Shown here: piece after piece, positions 14,361 to 19,194 of the stretch | How the letters are laid out: every line of letters starts with the position of its first letter | How positions within the stretch are numbered: position 1 is the first letter of the stretch | Origin: JAIBJN01 sp035461525 | GTDB lineage: Bacteria > Actinomycetota > Thermoleophilia > Gaiellales > Gaiellaceae | Direction: 5' to 3' | NCBI GenBank assembly: GCA_035461525.1 | Contig: DATHVD010000092.1 | Location: 1-19,194 of the forward strand | Length of the DNA stretch: 19,194 nucleotides | Made by a program: the position numbers and the translations under genes | The notes under the pieces: generated by a model | Database searches by the model: none | What the model saw: only the letters and a program-made list of their open reading frames with translations | Told to the model about the DNA's origin: nothing

Positions 14361-15035
14361 GTGTTTCGACCGCCCGAGACAACCGCGATCCCGAGCGCGA
14401 AGCCGCGCCTCCGAGGCCTGTCGCATGGAGTCGCGTTCTTTCTCGCCCTTCCGCTCGGGGCGGTGCTCTCCGTCAAGGCGCCCACCGCGCTCGGACGAGC
14501 CTCGGCGATCGTCTTCGGGGCGAGCGTGGCGGCAATGTTCGGAGCGAGCGCCCTCTACCACCGCGTCAGCTGGTCGCCGCGGCCGCGGCGCTGGATGCGC
14601 CGCCTCGACCACACGGGCATCTACGTCCTGATCGCGGGCACCTACACGCCGTTCGGCCTCCTCGTGCTCCGGGGCAGCTGGAGCATTGCCGTGCTCGCGA
14701 TCGTCTGGAGCGGCGCGGCCGCCGCCATCGCGCTCAGGTTCCTCTGGGTGGAGGCGCCGGAGTGGCTCTCCGCCCTGATCGGCGTCGCGCTCGGCTGGGT
14801 CGGCGTCGTCGTCTTCCCGCAGGTTCTCGCCGAGATCGGCCTCGGCCCGTCGCTCCTCGTCGTCGCCGGCGGGCTCGCCTACACGGCCGGCGCGGTGATC
14901 TACGCGCTGCGGCGGCCCGACCCCTTCCCGACGGTCTTCGGCTTTCACGAGCTCTTCCACGTGTGCGTGATCGCCGCCGTCGCCTGCCACTACGCGGCGA
15001 TCGCGTTCTGGGTCCTGCCCGAACGCCCGAGCTGA
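14361..15035 (+). CDS. Hemolysin III / PAQR-family membrane protein (YqfA-like)
   Basis: 224 residues with seven predicted membrane helices (about 20-40, 46-64, 80-98, 107-125, 133-152, 158-175, 195-217). Family motifs are LSHGVAFFLALPLGA near residue 19, SALYHRVSW after helix 2, the LDHTGIYVLIAGTYTPF block (about 90-106), and FGFHELFHVCVIAAVACHYA in the last helix. The conserved Ser/His/Asp/His residues match the zinc site of PAQR proteins, which relate to adiponectin receptors and are thought to be ceramidase-like hydrolases. 'Hemolysin' is a historical name and does not imply toxicity. The GTG start fits the promoter spacing. Confidence 0.93.
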   Translation: MFRPPETTAIPSAKPRLRGLSHGVAFFLALPLGAVLSVKAPTALGRASAIVFGASVAAMFGASALYHRVSWSPRPRRWMRRLDHTGIYVLIAGTYTPFGLLVLRGSWSIAVLAIVWSGAAAAIALRFLWVEAPEWLSALIGVALGWVGVVVFPQVLAEIGLGPSLLVVAGGLAYTAGAVIYALRRPDPFPTVFGFHELFHVCVIAAVACHYAAIAFWVLPERPS

Positions 15036-15118
15036 CTCGGAGCGAAGACGAGCGCCTGCCCGATGCCGGGACAGCGGCCCCGGCCTGGCGTGACGGCAAC
15101 CCCCGAAAAGGAGCCGTC

Positions 15119-15516
15119 GTGCGCGTACTCCTCTTCCTGATCCTGAGGGCCGTCCTTGCCGCGCCGCCGCTCCTGGCCCCGGCAGCGGCGTCACCGAGGA
15201 GCACGCGGCCGCCCACGGCGCCGACGTGACCCATCGCTACCGCCACGCACTCCGGGGATACGCCGCCGGCTCGACGCCTCGGCCGTCGCGGCGATCGGCG
15301 CCGACGGACGCGTGCTCTTCGGAGAACCGCTCCGTGCACTCGGCCTCGCTCTGCGACCCGGCCGCCGTCCAGTGTCTCCCGAGCGGCCTCGACCGGATCG
15401 ACGCCGACCTCGGCAGCACGGCCGCGGGAAACGGCGAGGGGACGGCCCACGTCAACGTCGCCGTCCTCGATCCCGGCAACGGCTTGCCACCGTCCTCCCC
15501 GAGGAGCTCGAAGTGA
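15119..15516 (+). pseudogene. Subtilase (S8 serine protease) remnant: signal peptide, I9-like prodomain and catalytic-domain start, frameshifted
   Basis: A good Shine-Dalgarno sequence (AAAAGGAG, 15106-15113) precedes GTG 15119, which opens a signal peptide (VRVLLFLILRAVLAAPPLLA). The homologous sequence then moves between frames. Near 15180 it continues as VTEEHAAAHGADVTHRYRHA then LRGYAA, typical of the inhibitor I9 prodomain. At 15267 it shifts to RLDASAVAAIGADGRVLF. At 15319 it returns to SENRSVHSASLCDPAAVQC then GLDRIDADLGSTAAG and VNVAVLDPG, the start of a catalytic domain with its Asp box (usual D-T-G read as D-P-G). The frame ends at a TGA at 15516, with no His or Ser box. Three frame changes plus truncation make this a decayed secreted protease gene, unless the base calls are wrong. 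Confidence 0.75.
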
Positions 15517-15544
15517 ACGACCGGCTGTCCCATGCGTCCCTCCT

Positions 15545-15564
15545 CTCCGCGGAAGCCCGCGGAG
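15545..15564. terminator. Short hairpin between the protease remnant and the GNAT gene
   Basis: CTCCGCGG (15545-15552), loop AAGC, CCGCGGAG (15557-15564): an 8-bp stem. It lies 22 nt beyond the stop of the minus-strand GNAT gene and could end transcription from either side. No U-tract. Confidence 0.45.
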
Positions 15565-15586
15565 CCCATCGGCGACGAGGACCGGC

Positions 15587-16112
15587 TCAGCCGCCGGGCG
15601 CCTCGCCGCGTAGGAGCGACCACACCTCGAGGTCGTGGTAGGCGCCGCCGTGGAACCAGCAGCCGCGCATGACCCCCTCGAACGTGAAACCGCACTTCTC
15701 GGCGACCCGCTTCGACGCCGCGTTCTCCGGGTGGATCTTCAGCTCGATCCGGTTGACTCGCTTGCCGGCGAGGAGGTAGCGCGAGAGCAGCCCGACCGCT
15801 TCGGTCGTGTACCCCTTGCCCGCATGCCGGTCGCCGAAGAGCTGGTAGGAGAGCTCGTAGCCCTGCAGGTAGTGCGCGATGGGGAAGAACTCGATCTCGC
15901 CGACGATCTCTCCGCCGGCCTCGATCAGCAGCATGCCCTCATCCCGCTCCCAGAAGCCGTTCCTGGCGAAGCCGGCGCGCAGAGCCGGCTCGCTGGTGAC
16001 GCCGAGCGGGAAGTACGCGCCGCGGGCCTCGAGGTCGGTCGTGAGCTCAAAGAGCGCGGTCGAGGTCACGCTCGCGGACGAGCCGCAGGGTGACGAGATC
16101 GCCGTGGAGCAC
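15587..16112 (-). CDS. GNAT (RimJ/RimL-like) N-acetyltransferase with a frame break near its start
   Basis: The body (16069-15587) is a typical GNAT: LFELTTDLEARGAYFPLGVT, DEGMLLIEAGGEIVGEIEFF, the acetyl-CoA loop GDRHAGKGYTTEAVGLL, NRIELKIHPENAASKRVAEK and CGFTFEGVMRGCWFHGG, ending in LEVWSLLRGE. GNATs move an acetyl group from acetyl-CoA to an amine; the acceptor is unknown. The expected first strand is in another frame. GTG 16112, with a perfect Shine-Dalgarno CAGGAGG (16127-16121) and a -10, encodes VLHGDLVTLRLVRERDLDRA then Leu-stop at CTT-TGA (16052-16047). A +1 shift there, or removal of one base just upstream, rejoins the frames at about 175 residues. Otherwise the only in-frame start is GTG 16069, which loses the first strand. 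Indel, base-call error or recoding are all possible. Confidence 0.75.
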
Positions 16113-16120
16113 CGCCTCAA

Positions 16121-16148
16121 CCTCCTGCCGGGGACGCGCGCGAGTCTA
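16121..16148 (-). promoter_or_regulatory. -10 (TAGACT) and Shine-Dalgarno of the GNAT gene
   Basis: On the minus strand TAGACT (16148-16143) predicts a start near 16136, and CAGGAGG (16127-16121) lies 8 nt before GTG 16112. Both signals point to the 16112 start, which is out of frame with the gene body. Confidence 0.6.
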
Positions 16149-16342
16149 GCCGCGCCCGGCGGCGGCGGAGCGCGGGCTGCGTCCGGCGGGCCCCGACCAT
16201 CCAGTCGGCCGGCCACCACGTAGGGGAGGCTGGTGAGACACACACGTCCCGGACGCTCCCGTTCCCGTGACCGGGACGCACGACAATGGAAGCGGGCAAC
16301 GTCCTCGAGGGGTTCTGCACGCTCTTCGACTAGAGAGAGTGG

Positions 16343-16379
16343 CGACGGGGCGCGGGCTCGCACGGCGCGCGCCCCGTCG
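16343..16379 (-). terminator. 12-bp hairpin terminator after the DUF3455 gene
   Basis: CGACGGGGCGCG (16343-16354) pairs perfectly with CGCGCCCCGTCG (16368-16379) around a 13-nt loop. It begins 11 nt beyond the minus-strand stop at 16390. No U-tract. Confidence 0.7.
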
Positions 16380-16389
16380 GCTCTCCGGC

Positions 16390-16971
16390 TCAGCTCTTGC
16401 CGGCGGCCTTCCAGAACAGGTAGTCGGCCTCGTACGGGACGGCGGTCTGCTCACCGGGCGTGCACGCGCCGGCCGGGGCGACGCCGCCCGACGTGCTCAG
16501 CCGCTGCACCCATGTGGTCGCCACCAGGCGGTCGCGGTCGCCGTCGGCGCCGGCGCTCGTCGCCGCCGCCTCGAGGAGGAGCAGCGGGATGTTCTCCGTC
16601 CCGGCGGAGGCCGAGGCCCGCCGCGCGGCCTCGACGGAGCTGCCGTCCTTCAGCTCCCACACCGGGCGGCCGGTGGCGAAGTTGAGGAAGTGGCTGCCGA
16701 TCGGCTTCGCGGCGCCGGTCGCCTTGATGAGGGTCGCCTCCGGGTCGGTGAAGAGCCAGGTGCCGTCCGCCTGGCACGTGTACTTCTGGACGCCCTCCGC
16801 ATGGACGACGAGGAAGAGCCGGCTCTCGGGCGCGTATGTGCGCGGGTCGAGCGGATCGCCCGGCACGGTCTGCGGCCCGGGGCCCGCGAAGGCGCTCGAG
16901 GCGAGCAGAGCGGCGACCGTGAGCACGCCGGCGCAGAGGAGGGCGAGCTGGGACGAACGGTTCTGTTTCAT
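16390..16971 (-). CDS. Secreted DUF3455 domain protein
   Basis: 193 residues. A Sec signal peptide (MKQNRSSQLALLCAGVLTVA to about residue 29, SAFA|GPGP) is followed by the DUF3455 pattern: LFLVVHAEGVQKYTCQADGT then WLFTDPEATLIKATG, GSHFLNFATGRPVWELKDGS, a segment NIPLLLLEAAATS, and DRLVATTWVQRLSTSGGVAP with C-terminal VPYEADYLFWKA. Two cysteines (in YTCQAD and GACTPG) are placed as in family members. Function is unknown; members are extracytoplasmic proteins of bacteria and fungi. AAAGGA just upstream supports the ATG at 16971. It is transcribed in the same direction as the genes upstream, with a small hairpin (17025-17041) between. Confidence 0.9.
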   Translation of the reverse strand: MKQNRSSQLALLCAGVLTVAALLASSAFAGPGPQTVPGDPLDPRTYAPESRLFLVVHAEGVQKYTCQADGTWLFTDPEATLIKATGAAKPIGSHFLNFATGRPVWELKDGSSVEAARRASASAGTENIPLLLLEAAATSAGADGDRDRLVATTWVQRLSTSGGVAPAGACTPGEQTAVPYEADYLFWKAAGKS

Positions 16972-17024
16972 GCGAGTTCCTTTCTCTGACGTGGGGCGAG
17001 GGATCGACCGGCATGAGCTCACCT

Positions 17025-17041
17025 TCGCCCCTCGGGGGCGA
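17025..17041 (-). terminator. Short hairpin between the stalk-like protein and the DUF3455 gene
   Basis: TCGCCCC (17025-17031), loop TCG, GGGGCGA (17035-17041): a 7-bp GC-rich stem, 61 nt after the stop at 17103 on the minus strand. It may end or attenuate transcription before the DUF3455 gene. Confidence 0.4.
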
Positions 17042-17102
17042 GCAGCCGGGAAGGTCGTACGGCGGGCGGGCCCGGCGAGGCCCGCGAAGGTCACGAGCGT
17101 CT

Positions 17103-17378
17103 TCACCGGTCCGCTCCCGGCGAGAGCTGCCCGAGGAGCTCGGGCTTGCCGACGACGCGCCACTGCTCGGGCCTCGCCAGGTCGGCCGCCTTTACCTGCC
17201 CGTCCTTGATCTGCGTCGACGTGATCGCGCTCCGCTGCACGTCGTCGCGGTCGACCCTGTTGCGCCCGGGCAGGGCGCCCGCCGTTCCGGCGAGCAGCAC
17301 GGCGACGAGCGCGTCGGTGACCACGCTCGACACGAGCGCCCGTCGGCGACCTCGGCCGAGCGTCGTGTTCGTGTCCAT
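17103..17378 (-). CDS. Short exported-looking protein with stalk repeats, probably truncated
   Basis: 91 residues. A basic start (MDTNTTLGRGRRRA) leads into a hydrophobic segment (LVSSVVTDALVAVLLAGTAG), a weak signal peptide or membrane anchor. Then comes RNRVDRDDVQRSAITSTQIK and DGQVKAADLA, matching the V-T-x-x-x-I/L-K-x-G-x-V/L-x-x-x-D-L repeats at the N-terminus of many Thermoleophilia surface proteins. In those proteins the repeats lead into a domain of 100 residues or more. Here PEQWRVVGKPELLGQ starts such a domain, but the frame stops after 15 or so residues. A promoter-like TAGCTT (17440-17435) and a downstream hairpin suggest it is transcribed. It may be a truncated gene or a genuinely short protein. 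Confidence 0.55.
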   Translation of the reverse strand: MDTNTTLGRGRRRALVSSVVTDALVAVLLAGTAGALPGRNRVDRDDVQRSAITSTQIKDGQVKAADLARPEQWRVVGKPELLGQLSPGADR

Positions 17379-17400
17379 GGGAAGTGCCCCTCTCGTCCGT

Positions 17401-17440
17401 GTCGATCGAACGACCCGTTTGTGCGATCGACCCGAAGCTA
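17401..17440 (-). promoter_or_regulatory. -10 candidate and 8-bp inverted repeat upstream of the stalk-like gene
   Basis: On the minus strand TAGCTT (17440-17435) predicts a start near 17428. GTCGATCG (17401-17408) and CGATCGAC (17424-17431) form a perfect inverted repeat with a 15-nt spacer that spans the predicted start. It could be an operator or a 5'-leader stem-loop. Confidence 0.35.
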
Positions 17441-17526
17441 CGGACGCGACGCCTGGGCGTCATCGGCACCGGCTACCCATCTTGAAGCGAGGGGTACCTA
17501 GATGCTCGCGTCCGGTTCCGCGAGGG

Positions 17527-17748
17527 CTACGGGCCGTTCGGCCGCACGCCTTCGCGCGCGGCCTTGCCCGACTCGATGAGCCGGACGTGCACCGTTTCGC
17601 CGCCGAGGCACGACTCGGCGTAGGTGACACGGCCGTCGGCGGCAACCCGGACCTCCGTCCGCTCTTCCCGGTGCGCGGGCCTCGGCCGGCCCGGCGCATC
17701 CTGCGCGTCCGCCGCGTCCGCGCGGTCGAGGGCCGGGTTGCAGCTCAT
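17527..17748 (-). CDS. Hypothetical small protein, 73 residues
   Basis: The ORF begins 17 nt after the stop of the ArsR-SRPBCC gene, in the same direction. The N-terminal half is Ala/Asp/Arg-rich (MSCNPALDRADAADAQDAPG). The C-terminal half looks more like folded protein, with alternating hydrophobic residues (TEVRVAADGRVTYAESCLGG, ETVHVRLIESGKAA) and nearly all codons ending in G or C. Two cysteines are present. No family was recognised and there is no good ribosome-binding site, so it could be a coupled small gene or the end of a decayed larger one. Confidence 0.35.
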   Translation of the reverse strand: MSCNPALDRADAADAQDAPGRPRPAHREERTEVRVAADGRVTYAESCLGGETVHVRLIESGKAAREGVRPNGP

Positions 17749-17765
17749 CCGGGGCGCTGTGTCCC

Positions 17766-18590
17766 TCAGTCGGTCGACGCGGCCTCCGCGTACAGGAGCG
17801 AGCCCGGGGTATCGAGCAGCTCGCCCGTCTCGAGGAGCGTCTTCAGGCCCGAGAGGATCATGGGCCAGCCGCCGTAGAGCTCTGGGTTGGCGCCCTCCGG
17901 AAGCTGGTCGTGGGTCACGGTCAGCCGGCACGAGCTGCCGACCGGCTCGATCTCCCACGTGACCCGGGTCGGGCCCACGGCCTTCACCTCGTCGCTCCAG
18001 AGCGCGTTGAAGGTCTGGACGAGCCGCCGGGGAGGGTCGACCTCGACGTTCTCGCCGGCGGCGATGTCGATCGCGCCCGGCGCCGACGCCCTGTAGGTGG
18101 AGCCGGGCGTCCAGTCCGAGCGCGTCTCGACGCCGAAGCTGTACTTGCTGCGGAGCTCGGGGCTCGTGATCGCCGCCCAGAGCCGCTCGGGAGTGGTCTT
18201 GATGAAGACCTCGAAGACCGCCGTGCCGCCGGCGACCGGCGCCGTTCCCTCGGCCCACGAGACCCGCTTCGTCGTTTCCATCGTCTCTCCCTCCAATCGT
18301 GTCTTGAGCCCGCTGAGCGTGGCCGCCCAGGGCTCGGCGTATTTGCTCACCCACCGCTCGTAGACGAGCCGGATGGGGACCGGGTTCAGGAAGTGGAGCT
18401 TCTCGCGCCCGCGGCGCCTGGTGGCGACCAGGCCCGCCTCCTCGAGCACGCGCAGGTGCTTCATGACGCCGAAGCGCGTCATCGGCAGCCGCGCCTCGAG
18501 CGCGCTCAACGTCTGCCCGTCCTGCTCGAACAGCTCGTCGAGGAGGCTGCGCCGCGTGGGGTCGGCGAGGGCCTTGAACACCGCGTCCAC
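17766..18590 (-). CDS. ArsR-family HTH fused to an SRPBCC (AHSA1-like) domain
   Basis: 274 residues. Residues 1-100 are a winged-helix ArsR-type regulator: VDAVFKALADPTRRSLLDEL, QTLSALEARLPMTRFGVMKH, LRVLEEAGLVATRRRGREKL and HFLNPVPIRLVYERWVSKYA. No metal-binding cysteine pair is seen, so it is probably not an arsenic sensor. Residues about 105-260 form an SRPBCC/AHSA1 domain (VFEVFIKTTPERLWAAITSP, ending GGWPMILSGLKTLLET), a cavity that usually binds hydrophobic ligands. The domains are often separate neighbouring genes; here one frame covers both. Met104 (codon 18281-18279) has a strong Shine-Dalgarno sequence GGAGGGAG (18294-18287), so a separate SRPBCC product may also be made. GTG 18590 is chosen because the family starts there and the promoter fits. 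Confidence 0.9.
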   Translation of the reverse strand: MDAVFKALADPTRRSLLDELFEQDGQTLSALEARLPMTRFGVMKHLRVLEEAGLVATRRRGREKLHFLNPVPIRLVYERWVSKYAEPWAATLSGLKTRLEGETMETTKRVSWAEGTAPVAGGTAVFEVFIKTTPERLWAAITSPELRSKYSFGVETRSDWTPGSTYRASAPGAIDIAAGENVEVDPPRRLVQTFNALWSDEVKAVGPTRVTWEIEPVGSSCRLTVTHDQLPEGANPELYGGWPMILSGLKTLLETGELLDTPGSLLYAEAASTD

Positions 18591-18596
18591 GGGCCA

Positions 18597-18626
18597 AGTA
18601 TATGTGACCTTTAGGTCACCTGTCAA
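18597..18626 (-). promoter_or_regulatory. ArsR-SRPBCC promoter with palindromic operator in its spacer, leaderless start
   Basis: On the minus strand a consensus -35 TTGACA (18626-18621) and -10 TATACT (18602-18597) are separated by 18 nt. The spacer contains a perfect palindrome, GTGACCTTTAGGTCAC (18604-18619, plus-strand reading). The -10 places the first transcribed base at about 18590, the G of the GTG start, so the mRNA should be leaderless. An ArsR-type repressor bound to the palindrome would block polymerase, so autorepression is the likely mode. Confidence 0.75.
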
Positions 18627-18877
18627 GGAGGCGCACGCCGCCGACGTCGCAGTCAGGCTCCCCGAGCACTCCCGCCAAGAGCTGGGTCGCGAAGTCCGGG
18701 ACACGACGAAGCACCGTGGAGAGCACCGCGGCGATCGGCGGGGTGAAAGAACCCCCTGAGAAAGACGAGACAGGCGGAGAGGCGGGCCTCGCGGTAGGTG
18801 CGACCCCTCCTGCGCTGGCCGCCCGGCTCCCTTCGGGGGGCGTTCGGCGTCGCTTCAGCCGCGCTCCGATCTCATTG

Positions 18878-19194
18878 CTAGGGCGTGTACAGCTCGGCGT
18901 CGGCCAAGGGCTCATCGCAGGAGTACTGGCCGCAGTACGTAACTCGGCGGCCGCCCGCGTAGAGGACCTGCCCGCTGGGAAGCAGAGCGGCGGCGGCCGA
19001 GGCGTAGGGGTAGACCATCGGGCCGGTCGCCGTCCAGGTGCCGCCGGCGGGTGAGTAGACGTCGCCCGTGCCGCCGCCGGCGACGAGCACGCGCCCGTCC
19101 TGCAGGAGCGCGGCCGTCCCGCCGTAGCCGTTCATGCTGCCGGTGGCGCTCCACCTGCCCGACGCCGGGTCGTAGAGCTCAGCGGACCTGAGCG
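18878..19194 (-). CDS. Kelch-repeat (galactose-oxidase-like propeller) protein, C-terminal end, cut by window edge
   Basis: The last 104 residues are present; the start lies beyond the window. The frame runs through LRSAELYDPASGRWSATGSM, then GGTAALLQDGRVLVAGG, DVYSPAGGTWTATGPM, ASAAAALLPSGQVLYAGG and ADAELYTP. These are Kelch motifs with the pattern D-G-R-V-L-V-A-G-G followed by AELY-P and W. Kelch blades build beta-propellers; in bacteria such proteins are usually secreted and of unknown ligand. The stop after AELYTP is where a blade begins, a usual place for such proteins to close. About 250 nt between this stop and the ArsR promoter hold no gene I can support. Confidence 0.88.
   Translation of the reverse strand, partial: LRSAELYDPASGRWSATGSMNGYGGTAALLQDGRVLVAGGGTGDVYSPAGGTWTATGPMVYPYASAAAALLPSGQVLYAGGRRVTYCGQYSCDEPLADAELYTP

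Noticed and set aside
15065..15084. GCCGGG / CCCGGC hairpin after the hemolysin III gene
   Set aside because: Only 6 bp with an 8-nt loop; too weak to call a terminator in such GC-rich DNA.
16245..16278. 8-bp inverted repeat (CGTCCCGG / CCGGGACG) with an 18-nt loop upstream of the GNAT promoter
   Set aside because: The stem is short, the loop is long and such matches are expected by chance at this GC content; no gene boundary needs it.
16286..16333. 15-codon ORF (MEAGNVLEGFCTLFD) in the gap before the DUF3455 terminator
   Set aside because: It has no ribosome-binding site, and frames this short are expected by chance in the 277-nt gap.
18616..18915. Minus-strand ORF of 99 residues between the ArsR promoter and the Kelch gene
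   Set aside because: It starts inside the Kelch gene in another frame, overlaps the ArsR -35 and operator, and has no ribosome-binding site or recognisable family. Its last 45 residues look slightly protein-like, but that is not enough.
1..19194. CRISPR arrays, tRNA or rRNA genes, insertion sequences, phage genes
   Set aside because: No spaced direct repeats, cloverleaf patterns, transposase motifs or phage structural proteins were seen on either strand by reading; a tool-based scan was not possible.

Overview
The window is very GC-rich with GC-saturated third codon positions, many GTG starts and almost no repeats. Its gene content looks like a soil actinomycetote, probably class Thermoleophilia (Gaiellales or Solirubrobacterales). 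The pointers are a Vps62-like secreted protein, a choice-of-anchor B protein, a TolB-propeller/RTX fusion, a DUF3455 protein, ATPase-free solenoid-LuxR regulators and short 'sequence-variable stalk' proteins. The placement is inferred from families, not from a marker gene. No rRNA, tRNA, CRISPR array, insertion sequence or prophage was recognised.

Layout. 1-2205 (minus): a translationally coupled two-component operon in the order REC-only regulator, membrane histidine kinase, NarL-like regulator (cut by the window edge). 2433-4992 (plus): secreted Vps62-like protein, AraC regulator, VOC protein and a 71-residue helical protein. 5126-8623 (plus): secreted choice-of-anchor B protein without an obvious start codon, PrxQ-like peroxiredoxin, and a secreted TolB/RTX protein, with strong hairpins between them. 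8700-12865: the most distinctive part, a solenoid protein ending in a class III nucleotide cyclase, a universal stress protein on the opposite strand, then a second solenoid protein ending in a LuxR HTH. The two solenoids are collinear paralogues. 12984-15035 (plus): CzcO-like flavoprotein, a doubtful small ORF and a hemolysin III/PAQR membrane protein. 15119-16112: a wrecked subtilase prodomain and a GNAT acetyltransferase whose frame breaks at CTT-TGA. 16390-18590 (minus): DUF3455 secreted protein, a short secreted stalk-like protein, a small ORF, and an ArsR-SRPBCC fusion with a well-formed promoter/operator. 18878-19194 (minus): the C-terminal end of a Kelch-repeat protein.

How it fits together. 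Much of the window is signalling and stress response: two-component system, cyclase, solenoid-LuxR, Usp, AraC/VOC, ArsR/SRPBCC, peroxiredoxin. The rest is mainly secreted beta-propeller or surface-type proteins. A TANNNT hexamer, usually TAGNCT, lies a few to about 35 nt upstream of many starts and is taken here as the -10 element. Several of these promoters imply leaderless or near-leaderless mRNAs. The best candidates for new biology are the paired solenoid regulators around a Usp, the ArsR operator packed into a promoter spacer next to a leaderless GTG, and the CTT-TGA frame break in the GNAT gene.
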